From Aegilops tauschii subsp. strangulata (taxonomy: Eukaryota > Streptophyta > Magnoliopsida > Poales > Poaceae), in the NCBI RefSeq assembly GCF_002575655.3, contig NC_053037.3, positions 144,595,207 through 144,659,206 on the forward strand: a DNA stretch of 64,000 nt, written 5' to 3'. Positions 47,360 to 58,088 of the stretch are shown piece by piece; within the stretch, counting starts at the first letter, position 1; the number at the start of each line of letters is the position of its first letter. A model generated the notes under the pieces. The model saw only the letters and a program-made list of their open reading frames with translations. It searched no databases and was not told the origin of the DNA. The position numbers were made by a program, and so were the translations under genes.

Positions 47360-48533
47360 CTAGCTAGGCATAAAAGCAAGGATAGATCTAGGTATTGCCA
47401 TCTTTGGTAGGCAATCCATAGTGGATCTCATAATAGATTCATAAGGTAATTTTATTTTCTTTCTAGGAAAGTGTTCCATGCCTTTCCTTAACGGAAATTG
47501 GAATCTAATATCTCCTTCCTTCATATGAATAATTGCACCGATCGTTCTAAGGAAAGGTCTACCAAGGATAATAGGACATGAAGGATTGCAATCTATATCA
47601 AGAACAATAAAATCTACAGGCACATAATTCCTATTTGAAATAATAAGAACATCATTAATTCTTCCCATAGGTTTCCTAATGGTGGAATCCGCAAGGTGCA
47701 AAGTTAAAGAGCAATCATCGAAATCACGGAAACCTAGCAAATCACACAAAGTCTTTGGAATCGTGGAAACACTAGCACCCAAATCACAGAAAGCATAGAA
47801 TTCATGATCTTTAATTTTAATTTTAATAGTAGGTTCCCACTCATCATAAAGTTTTTTCTAGGGATATAAACTTCCAACTCAAGTTTTTCTTCATAAGATT
47901 GCATCAAAGCATCAACGATATGTTTAGTAAAAGCTTTATGTTGACTATAAGCATGTGGAGAATTTAGCACGGATTGCAACAAGGAAATAAAATCTATCAA
48001 AGAGCAATTATCATAATTAAATTCCTTGAAATCCAAAATAGTGGGTTCATTAATACCTAAAGTTTTGATCTCTTCAATCCCAATTTTACTAATTTTTGCA
48101 TCAAGATCTAAAAACTCCGAATTTTTGGAACGCCTTCTAGGTAAAGGTGGATCATATTCAATCCCATCATTATCAAGATTCATATTGCAAAACAAAGATT
48201 TAATTGCAGACACATCAATAACTTTTAGATCTTCATCTTTATTTTCCAAAATAATTCCAGCTTAGCAGCCATCTTATTAACTAAGGTGGCCTGCTTATCC
48301 GAAACTTCAGCTATTAACTTTTCAAGATGAGCAATCTAAGATTTCAAACCATCAAATTCTTTGGACATATCATCGAGCTCTTTATTCATATAACTCATAA
48401 AGCTTTTTTGTTCCTTAAGCTCGTTTCTGAAGAAATTATTATGCTCAAATTGTAAGACCATAAAACTCCTGACGTTGCTTTCGATCTCTTCTAACCATTT
48501 AAGGTGAAGATGGCCAAATCTAGGTAGGGCCAT
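47360..48533 (-). pseudogene. Gag-protease-like region of element A
   Basis: From an ATG at 48533 the minus strand encodes a coiled-coil-like segment (LHLKWLEEIESNVRSFMVLQ) that stops at 48336. A second frame (48249 downward) reads DLKVIDVSAIKSLFCN and PPLPRRRSKNSEFLDL. A third (from about 47800) has the retropepsin site DLGASVST, then VDFIVLDID and CPIILGRPFLRTIGA. The breaks are a stop near 48334 and a one-base loss in an A run near 47865. The protease would have processed the polyprotein. No polymerase follows. Confidence 0.7.
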
Positions 48534-48708
48534 CAAAACAAGCAAGCAGTTCAACACTCGAGCAAACAAGAAGCAAGCGAAAAAGAGGGGGCGAATAAAA
48601 TGGCAAGGGTGAAGTGGGGGAGAGGAAAACGAGAGGCAAATGGAAAATAATGTAATGCGGGAGATAAGGGTTTGTGATGGGTACTTGGTATGTTTACTTT
48701 TGCGTAGA

Positions 48709-48727
48709 CTCCCCGGCAACGGCGCCA
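48709..48727 (-). promoter_or_regulatory. Element A primer binding site (tRNA-Asp)
   Basis: The minus strand reads TGGCGCCGTTGCCGGGGAG, the complement of the plant tRNA-Asp 3' end, as used by Athila-type elements. It lies 11 bases inside the LTR at 48739. Confidence 0.85.
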
Positions 48728-48738
48728 GAAATCCTTCT

Positions 48739-51700
48739 TGCTACCTCTTGAGCACTGCGTTGGTTTTACCTTGAAGAGGAAAGGGTGATGCAGCAAAGTA
48801 GCATAAGTATTTCCCTCAGTTTTTTAGAACCAAGGTATCAATCCAGTAGGAGACCACGCACGAGTCCCTCGCACCTACACAAACAAATAAATCCTCGCAA
48901 CCAACGCAATAAAGGGGTTGTCAATCCCTTCACAGTCACTTACGAGAGTGAGATATGATAAGATAATATTTTTGGTGTTTTTATGATAAAGATGCAAAGT
49001 AAAATAAAAGGTAATAAAAATAGCTAAGTGTTGGAAGATTAATATGATGGAAAATAGACCCGGGGGCCGTAGGTTTCACTAGAGGCTTCTCTCAAGAGCA
49101 TAAGTATTACGGTGGGTGAACAAATTACTGTTGAGCAATTGACAGAACTGAGCATAGTTATGAGAATATCTAGGTATGATCATGTATATAGGCATCACGT
49201 CCAAGACAAGTAGACCGACTCCTGCCTGCATCTACTACTATTACTCCACACATCGACCGCTATCCAGCATGCATGTAGAGTATTAAGTTCATAAGAACAG
49301 AGTAACGCTTTAAGCAAGATGACATGATGTAGAGGGATAAACTCATGCAATATGATATAAACCCCATCTTGTTATCCTCGATGGCAACAATACAATACGT
49401 GCCTTGCTGCCCCTACTGTCACCGGGAAAGGACACCGCAAGATTGAACGCAAAGCTAAGCACTTCTCCCATTGCAAGAAAGATCAATCTAGTAGGCCAAA
49501 CCAAACTGATAATTCGAAGAGACTTGCAAAGATAACCAATCATACATAAAAGAATTCAGCGAAGATTCAAATATTGTTCATAGATAAACTTGATCATAAA
49601 CCCACAATTCATCGGTCTCAACAAATACACCGAATAGATCTCCACAAGAGAGGGGGAGACCATTGTATTGAGATCCAAAAAGAGAGAAGAAGCCATCTAG
49701 CTAATAACTATGGACCCGAAGGTCTGAGGTGAACTACTCACACATCATCGGAGAGGCTATGGTGTTGATGTAGAAGCCCTCCGTGATCGATGCCCCCTCC
49801 GGCGGAGCTCCGGAAAAGGCCCCAAGATGGGTCTCACGGGTATAGAAGGTTGCGGTGGTGGAATTAGGTTTTTGGCTCCGTATCTGGTAGTTTGGGGGTA
49901 CGTAGGTATATATAGGAGGAAGAAGTACGTCGGTGGAGCAACGTGGGGCCCACAAGGGTGGAGGGCGCGCCCAGGGGGTAGGCGTGCCTGTCACGCCCAA
50001 TATGCGATACTAACCTAAAGAGACTCGAAGGCCCCACCAAGGATAGAACCGCATATTGAAACGCTTTTGCAAGGTGGATATCATTACATCAACATTACGT
50101 AATATATGGAGATACATACAAGGCATACAAATGCCGCAAGAATACATCAATACATCATACATGAGATCAACATCCGACTACGGATGAAACACAAACAGAA
50201 ACTCAAACGACATCCACCCTGCTAGCCCAGGCTGCCGACCTGGAACCTATCCCCTGATCGAAGAAGAAGCTGAAGAAGAACTCCAAAACAAGACATCGCT
50301 CTCGCGTCATGATCATCGCAAAACCTGTACCTGCAACTGGGGTTGTAGTAATCTGTGAGCCACGAGGACTCAGCAATCCTATTACCATGGGTATCAAGAC
50401 TAGCAAAGCCTAATGGGAAAGGAAGGGGTAAAGTGGTGAGGTTGCAGCAGCGACTAAGCATGTATGGTGGCTAACTTACGCAAAAGAGAGCGAGAAGAGA
50501 AGCAAAGGAACGGTCGTGAACTAGCAATGATCAAGAAGTGATCCTGAACTCCTACTTACGGCAAACATAACCCAGAAACCGTGTTCACTTCCCGGACAAG
50601 AAGAGACCATCACGGCTACACACGCGGTTGATGCGTTTTAAATAAGGTCCAGTGTCAAGTTTTCTACAACCGGATATCAACAAATTCCCATCTGCCACAT
50701 AACCGCGGGCACGGCTTTCGAAAGATAATACCCTGGAGGGGTGTCCCAACTTAGCCCATTATAAGCTCTCACGGTCAACGAAGGATATTCCTTCTCCTGG
50801 GAAGACCCGATCAGTCTCAGAATCCCGGTCACAAGACATTTCGATGATGGTAAAACAAGACCAGCAAAGCCGCCCGATGCGCCGACATCCCGATAGGAGC
50901 TGCACATATCTCGTTCTCAGGGCAACACCGGATGAGCAATCCATACAACTAAAACCAGACCTCAAGTTTCCCCGAGGTGGCGCTGCAAGGGGCTCTAGTT
51001 CGGACCAACACTTAGACAAGCATTGGCCCGGGGGGGCTAAATAAAGATGACCCTTGAGAGAGCGACTCCCAAGGGAAAAGTAGGTGGTGGGGAGACAAAT
51101 GGTAAAACCAAGGTTGGGCCTTGCTGGAAGAGTTTTATTCAAAGCGAACTGTCAAGGGGGTCTCATAAATCACCCAACCGTGTAAGGAACGCAAACTCCG
51201 GGAACATAACACCGGTATGACGGAAACTAGGGCGGCAAGAGTGGAACAAAACACCAGGCATAAGGCCGAGCCTTCCACCCTTTACCAAGTATATAGATGC
51301 ATTAAATAATATAAGAGACATTGTGATATCCCAACATAAACATAATCCAACATGGAGCAATCTTCATCTTCACCTGCAGCTAGCAACGCTATAAGAGGGG
51401 CTGAGCAAAGCGGTAACATAGCCAAACAACGGTTTGCTAGGAAGGGTGACAAAGGTTAGAGGTTGATGGCAATTTGGGAGGCTTGAGTAGCAAGTGAATA
51501 GGTAGCGCAGCAAAGCGATAGAACGAAGCAACTAGCATAGCAATGATAGTAATGAGATCCAAGGTGACGGTCATCTTGCCTGAAATCCCGCTAGGAAGAA
51601 GAACGAATCCATGAAGAAGATGAAGCCACGAAGACGAACGAATCCTCACGATCGCAACGACACGGGAACTATCGAGAAGAAGCACACAACAAGGTAAACA

Positions 51701-54700
51701 CACCACACATGAACAAGGCATGATGCTCAACCAAGAATGATGCATGACAAGGCTATATGAAGTTACTCATGACGAGAAATGATGCATGACAAGAGCAATA
51801 CGTTAAGGCAAGTTTAAATGAGGCCGGAAATAACATATAACAATTCCGGTAAGTCCTCATATGCAAATTTCGAAATTGGTCCAAAACTTAATAAACCTTA
51901 TATTCAAGTTGTTAAACAGCAAGTTAAAGAGCACCATGATGATCTACACGAAATTCTAGTCAAGTTACATATAAAGTTCATTAGATTCGGAGCTACGGCC
52001 TAGAAGATATGAGCAAAACAAGTTAAACATGGCATTGATGCAAAATGCATACAAACATCAAGCAAACACCTTAAAACAAGGATGCAACATGATAATACGA
52101 AGCTACATGCAAAACTAAGCAAGTTTCATATAGAGCATGCTCAAAACGGAGCTACGGTGCTACACATACACTCCAAACAAGACATAGCAACAATCTGACC
52201 AAAACAGCAACTAGGCATAATGCAAGCATCAAAACAATATGCTACAGCAACTCACCATGAAAACAAAAGGCAGGGACATGATGTACAGGTAAAGCACAAC
52301 AAAACATGAACACTGAGCTATCTCCAGAAATCACTAGAACATGCTCAAAAGGACATGGCAAGATTGCAAATAATAACAGGTTCACAGACTTAAAGGTTGC
52401 AATGTTCAGAGCACGAAATCAACATGCTACAGGAACTTATCATAGCAAAGAAAGGCATGGTATGAATCTACTCAAAGCATATGACAAAACTTCCTTACTG
52501 ACCATAAGCCAAAAAGGACTCGAAGATATGATGGCAACCATGTAAACATAGCAAGTTTCGTTATCAGGTTTCAGACTGCAAAAAACAGAGCATGGCAGAA
52601 ACTATAATATGAAGGCCTCTTTGTGAGCTTGATGCACTCACCACAAGGCAATGCATGACAAAACAAGTATACCTACAGCAAGATGGCATGTTTATGAAGC
52701 TAACCATGGGAAGGGAAAGTACATAGCATGCATGGATCAACTACAATAAGCTTGGCAAAATTGCATATCATGTTAAGAATCTGCCAGAAATATTTTATAG
52801 CAAAAGTAGAGCAAGATTGAGTCATGCTATGGTACTTCATAATTGCAAAAAAGGAAAGGAATGGATCAATTACAACAATAGCAACAAAACATCCTTAATG
52901 AACATCTCCAAAATATGCATGGATCTCTCTGTAGCATCAAGTTTACATGGCAACAAAATAACAGCAGACAAAGACAGAGAAATCACTCTCTGAAATCTGA
53001 AACATTACGAGGCCTAGTTTGCATGCTTGTGCTAGTCACCACAGAGATCACAAAAATACATGGCATACACCACTGGAAAGATGGCATGGCATACAACAAA
53101 ACACATGTAGAGCTCATGCCCATAAGATGCATAGATTAAAAGATACAAAAATGACAAATCACCAAGTTCTGCTAAGAACCAGAAGATAACAGCAACTAGC
53201 ACTCTTGCAACGATGATTAGGGCATCAAGATGGACTCAAATGAATATGGTGCAATTGAACAAAATGAAGAGCATCACGAGACGAACAATTTGACATATTA
53301 CACGCGCGAAGCGGAGCTATATGCATGAAGTTATGATGCAGAGAACATGGCATGATAATGTCAAAATTTAGGACTTGGAAAATAAATCAACCTTGGGGAA
53401 AATCAACGGGGCACGGGTACCGAGGCTCGCCGTCGCGGGGCTCGCCGGAGATGGCACGGAAGGAGGTGGGGCTCGCCGGAGATGGCGGATCCGGGCCGGA
53501 TCTCGCCGGATCCGGCCGGATCCCGGCGCGGGGAGGCGAAGGAGGGCGAGGCGGACGCGGCCATGGCGCGGGGCGGCGGCCGGCGACCTGGCCAACGGCG
53601 GAGCTGGCCCGGCGGCGGAGGAGGCTCGGCGGGGTCGGGCGCCGACGGGAGGAGGCAGGGAGACGCCGGAGGGCGCGACGGCGGGGTCCGGCGCTGGAGG
53701 CGACGGGTGTCGGGGCTCGTGGCGACGGGCGCGCGCGGCACCGGCGAGGCGCGCGGTGGCCGGCTGACGACGCGGCGGCGGGGCGAAGGGCGCAGGGCGG
53801 CGCGGAGCTCGGGCAGGACGGGGGCGCTCGGGCCCGGCGCGGGGACGGGCGGGCCCGACGGCGGAGGCGGCGGGGAGGTGACGTGGTGCGACGCCACTGG
53901 CCAGGAGTGGCGGCAGGATCTCGTCCGGTCCGGGACGGACATGTCCGGCGGGCGAGAGGGGAAAACTAGGGTTTTGGACCCGAAAATGGAGGGGGAGGGG
54001 ACGTTTTTCTAGCTAGAAGGAGCTAGGAGAGTCCAAACGAGGTGCGGTTTTCGCCCACGCGATCGTGATCGAATGACCGAGAGCATGGCGGAGACTTAGA
54101 GGTGTTTTGGGGCTGTTTAGAGAGGGGTTTTGCTGCAACACCCAAACGGACTTCGCGGATGCCCGGTTAACCGTTGGAGTACCAAACGGCCTCCAAATGG
54201 AACGAAACTTGACCGGTGGTCTACCGGTAGTATACCAACGCCACTTGACAAGACTCGGTCCATTCCGAGAAAGTTCAACACCGCACACGAAAAACAAACA
54301 AGAGGGGTGCGCCGGAGGAGGTGGGAGTGCCGGATTGCAAAACGGACAACGGGGAAAATGCTCAGATGCAAGAGACGAACACGAATGCAAATGCAATGCA
54401 CATGATGACATGATATGAAATGCAGATGATGACATGGCAAAATGCAACACGCAAGCAAATGACATGGCAATGACGACGAATAACTGGAAGACACCTGGCG
54501 CATCGGATCCGGGGCGTTACAGCGCCCCCCTACCTCGTGCCCTCCTGGTTGATGTCTTGACATAGGGTCCAAGTCCTTTGGATCACGTTCGTTCCGAAAA
54601 TCACGTTCCCGAAGGTTTCATTCCATTTGGACTCCGTTTGATATTCTTTTTCTGCGAAACTCTGAAATAGGCAAAAAAACAGCAATTCTGGGCTGGGCCT

Positions 54701-54822
54701 CCGGTTAATAGGTTAGTCCCACAAATAATATAAAAGTGTATAATAAAGCCCATTAATGTCCAAAACAGAATATAATATAGCATGGAACAATCAAAAATTA
54801 TAGATACGTTGGAGACGTATCA
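48739..54822 (-). repeat. Element A 5' LTR, interrupted by a solo LTR
   Basis: The segments 48739-49988 and 54522-54822 together match 41629-43143. A minus-strand TATA-like CTATATATAC lies at 49906-49915. The interruption is at 49989-54521. Confidence 0.9.
49989..54521 (-). mobile_element. 4.5-kb solo LTR nested in element A
   Basis: Minus-strand ends are TGTAACGCCCCGGATCC...GGGCGTGACA (TG...CA). Flanking pentamers GTGCC (49984-49988) and GCGCC (54522-54526) differ by one CpG-to-TpG type change and look like a decayed target duplication. There is no primer site, polymerase or second LTR, so I call a solo LTR left by LTR-LTR recombination. A GC-rich block at about 53400-54010 gives long artefactual frames (Pro/Arg/Ala-rich) on both strands. 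The rest (50000-53350) is AT-richer and without genes. Confidence 0.75.
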
Positions 54823-54827
54823 ACGGG

Positions 54828-55330
54828 CCATCGTATTTCGCAAAAAACGTTTCCCCCTGACTGCTGGGACCCACCAGCTACATCTTCGCACGCAAGGAAG
54901 TGCGTTCGGGCAAAAAAAACGATTCGCCCCCTGATTGCTCGGACCCGCCAGCTATATCTTCGCACGCAAGGAAGTGCCTGACAGTCGGGACCCACCTGGT
55001 CGAAGCGTACGTAGCGTTGTCATTCTGGTCGCGAACGTGTACGTAAATACTGGTCGATGTAGTGCGCGCACGTGTCGTAGTAGAGGCGCGCATGTAGCAT
55101 GTACACGTACGTAGAGCGGCCAGTGTGCAAGAAAGAAAATACGGCCACATACATACATACAGGCGGGGTCTTGAACGCCTACTCGCGCGTACGTACGGCC
55201 AGGGCTCATGTACATGGCTAGGTCGGAACGGAGAAACTGCGTCATCGTCGTGTTCATGGGGAGGCAACGAAATGCGTCGTGTTCATCGGGAGGCAACGGA
55301 ATACGTGGGAGCCAACCGGCTTGGATGGAA
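54828..55330. other. CACTA right region after element A
   Basis: The remaining end of the second 708-bp unit (to about 54947) contains repeated ttcgcacgcaaggaagtgc phrases (54882 and 54957). It is followed by tacgtacg-rich sequence without a gene. Confidence 0.5.
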
Positions 55331-55339
55331 CATCCGATA

Positions 55340-56150
55340 GAAACGAGGCCTGGCGTACCGCAGAACGGAGGAAACGGCCTTGTGTTCGACCGGCCACGTT
55401 CGAAACGGGATCTTGTTCATTGGGAGGGGTCTGGCGTACCGCAAAACGGAGGAAACGGACCTCCTACGGTCGAAACAGGGTCTTATTGATCGGGAGGGGT
55501 GTGGCGTACCGCAAAACAGAGGAAACGGATTGTGTTGGAGCGGTATGGTCGAAACAGGGGTCCTGTTCATCGGGAGGGGTGTGGCGTACCGCAAAACGGG
55601 ACTCCACGGGATACTGTTCATCTCCACCGTCAACCCCCTCCAGCCGCCACGGGCTACTGTTCATCCACGGTCGACCTCCTCCAGCCTCCACCTGCGACTG
55701 TTCATCCACGGGCTCATGTTCATCCAGCCTCCACCGCGCGCTACTCCACCGGCTACTGTTCAACCATCCCTCTCCACAGGCTCTTGTTCAACCACCCCTC
55801 CACGGGCTACTGTTCATCCAGCCCTCCACTGTCTACTGTTTATCCAGCCCTCCACGGGGTCCTGTTCATCCAGCCCCATCCGGCTCGATCGATCGGGGTC
55901 CTGTTCATCCAAAGGCAACACCACGGGGTCATGTTCATCCACCCCCACAGGGAACTGTTCATCCAAACCCCCCAGCAATGCTCACTGTTCATCCAGAGGC
56001 AGCATCGATCGGCTTCAGTTAGCAGCAGTAGCGAAGGAATCGCTCGATCGGGTTCAGTTAACAGCCATCGATCGACCGCTCGGGTTCAGTAACGCGTAGC
56101 CTGTAGTGTAATAGCTCGGGTTCAGTAGGCGAACGCCTCGCTCGGGTTCA
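55340..56150. promoter_or_regulatory. CACTA right subterminal arrays
   Basis: Four tandem copies of a tggcgtaccgcaaaacggagg unit start near 55345, 55430, 55500 and 55584. Then about thirteen TGTTCATCC-like motifs occur between 55610 and 55990. About five ggttcagtta-like motifs lie in 56010-56155. By analogy with En/Spm these are probably accessory-protein binding sites. The motif differs wholly from the GGCCC array at the left end. Confidence 0.6.
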
Positions 56151-56500
56151 GTTAGAGCCCAACGCCTCGCACCCACGCGCGTGCGTGTACGAGAGACACG
56201 TGCAAACCTCCGTGCATCGCTCGGCCACGACCACCCACCATAATCGGGAACACCCTGATATTTTCCTCGCCCTTGCTTCTACCACGGTTTTTTCCGTCAT
56301 GGACGACCCAAAGAATGTCATGCAGCTGCGTCTCCGGCCCGCCCAGGACGAAAAGCCCATTTTCTGTCATGATTTTTTGTCATAGAAGTAGGAGCTGACC
56401 ACATCTATGATGATACCGGGTTTTGTCACAATTATCGTCATAGAAGTGTCATAAGTATGACAATTTTTTTTTGTTCGGCCCAAAATGTCACTAATGTGTC

Positions 56501-56513
56501 TTTTTTTGTAGTG
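56501..56513 (-). repeat. CACTA right terminal inverted repeat
   Basis: TTTTTTTGTAGTG is the reverse complement of the left end. The target copy AAG follows at 56514-56516. Confidence 0.85.
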
Positions 56514-56707
56514 AAGCTACGTCGGTATTTCCCCAAAGAGGAAGGGATGATGCAGCACAGCCGCGGTAGGTATTTCCCTCAGTTATGAGACCAAGGCTAT
56601 CGAACCAGTATGAGAACCAAGCAACACAACGTAAACAGCACCTGCACACAAATAACAACTATTCGCAACCCAACATGTAAAAGGGGTTGTCAATCCCTTC
56701 CGGGTAG
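56514..56707 (-). repeat. LTR-C, second segment
   Basis: The segment continues LTR-C after the CACTA, with gctacgtcggtatttcccc as in the complete copies at 56708 and 61514. It ends at GGTAG, where element B inserted. Confidence 0.85.
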
Positions 56708-58088
56708 TGATGTCGCTTGAAGCTACATCGGTATTTCCCCAAAGAGGAAGGGATGATGCAGCACAGCGGCGGTAGGTATTTCCCTCAGAAATGAAACCAA
56801 GGTTATCGAACTAGTAGGAGAACCAAGCAACACAACATAAACAACCCCTGCACACAGATAACAAATCCTTGCAACCCAACGTGTTAAAGGGGTTGTCAAT
56901 CCCTTCCGGGATACGGCACCTCAAGATAGGCAAACGGACGTGAGGTAAATTGTAGTAGATTGATAGATCGAACGCCAAATAAAATAAATATAAATATAAC
57001 GCAGCAAGGTATTTTTTGTATTTTTGGTTTAGTAGATCTGAAAATAAATGCAAGAGAAAAGAAGATCGCAAAGGCAAATACAGGAGAAATAAAACCTGGG
57101 GGCCGTAGGTTTTACTAGTGGCTTCTCTCGAGAAAATAGCAAACGGTGGGTGAACAAAGATGTATCTATGTAGAGATAGACCCCATCGTTTTATCCTTAG
57201 TAGCAACGATACATACGTGTTGGTTCCCTTTCTGTCACTAGGATCAAGCACCGTAAGATCGAACCCAGTACCGGGAACCTCTTCCCATTGCAAGATAAAT
57301 AGATCAAGTTGGCCAAACAAAACCCAAATATCGGAGAAGAAATACGAGGCTACAAGCAATCATGCATATAAGAGATCAAAGAAACTCAAATAACTTTCAT
57401 GGATATAAAAAGATATGACTGATCATAAACTCAAAGTTCATCAGTTCCCAACAAAGACACCACAAAAGAGTTACATCATATGGATCTCCAAGAGACCATT
57501 GTATTAAGAATTCAGCGAGAGAGAGAAAGCCATCTAGCTACTAACTATGGACCCGAAGCTCTACAAAAAACTACTCATGCATCATCAGAGAGGCACCAAT
57601 AGAGGCGGTGAACCCCATCCGAGATGGTGTGTAGATTGGATCTGGTGGTCCTGGACTCTGCGGCGGCTCGATGAATATTTTGTCGACGCTTCTAGGGTTT
57701 CTGGAATATTGTGGTATTTATAGAGCAAAGAGGCGGTCCGGGGGGCACCCGAGGTGGGCACAACCCACCAGGGCGCGCCTGGGCCTCCTGGCGTGCCCTG
57801 GAGGGTTGTGCCTCCCTCGGGGCACCCCCAAGCGCAGCCAGGGCCCAATGTGTTCCTACTGGCCCATAAAAATCATCATGGAGTTTCGTGGCATTTGGAC
57901 TCTTTCTGGTATTGATTTTCTACGATGTAAAAAACATGGACAGACAGCAACTGGCACTTGGCACTATGTCAATAGGTTAGTACCAAAAAATGATATAAAA
58001 TGACTATAAAATGATTATAAAACATCCAAGATTTATAATATAACAGCATGGAACAATAAAAAATTATAGATACGTTGGAGACGTATCA
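56708..58088 (-). repeat. Element B 3' LTR (internally deleted)
   Basis: This LTR is 1381 bp against 1579 bp for its partner. About 200 bases, corresponding to roughly 61940-62160, are missing at about 57150. LTR-C (63340-63555) retains that part, so this is a deletion. A minus-strand TATA-like CTATAAATAC lies at 57714-57723. Confidence 0.9.

Larger units (their letters stand above)
41629..54822 (-). mobile_element. Sabrina/WHAM-like LTR retrotransposon A (Athila lineage), with nested insertions
   Basis: LTRs at 41629-43143 and 48739-54822 (the latter enlarged by a solo LTR) have minus-strand ends TGATAC...GTAGCA. Perfect target duplications ACGGG lie at 41624-41628 and 54823-54827. A tRNA-Asp primer site at 48709-48727 and a purine-rich tract beside the left LTR (43144-43156) fix the orientation. 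The internal 5.6 kb encodes only a decayed gag-protease-like region near the 5' end; no reverse transcriptase or integrase was seen, so it is non-autonomous. It also contains a 1.4-kb foreign segment and a Stowaway MITE. Confidence 0.9.
6645..56513. mobile_element. CACTA transposon, about 49.9 kb with nested insertions and gene cargo
   Basis: The left end reads CACTACAAAAAAAATACAC at 6645, and the right end, reverse complemented, starts CACTACAAAAAAAGACACA at 56513. This gives a perfect 13-bp terminal inverted repeat with the 5'-CACTA signature. Both sides carry the 3-bp direct repeat AAG typical of CACTA insertion. The flanks join into one LTR (LTR-C), which strongly argues that the two ends belong to one insertion. 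Both subterminal regions resemble Caspar-like wheat CACTA ends, from memory. Subtracting element A (13.2 kb) and the Copia (9.1 kb) leaves about 27.6 kb of core. I find no TNP2 transposase, so it is probably non-autonomous. An alternative is a composite formed by rearrangement between related elements. Confidence 0.75.

Noticed and set aside
47360..47782. Possible cellular aspartic protease
   Set aside because: The DLGAS motif, position after a tRNA-Asp primer site and LTR context show it belongs to an LTR retrotransposon.
53352..54012. Frames of 130-205 codons in the solo LTR
   Set aside because: Gly/Arg/Pro-rich translations in every frame of one GC-rich block; composition explains them.
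55279..56099. Frames of 197-247 codons
   Set aside because: They arise from tandem subterminal repeats whose unit happens to lack stops.
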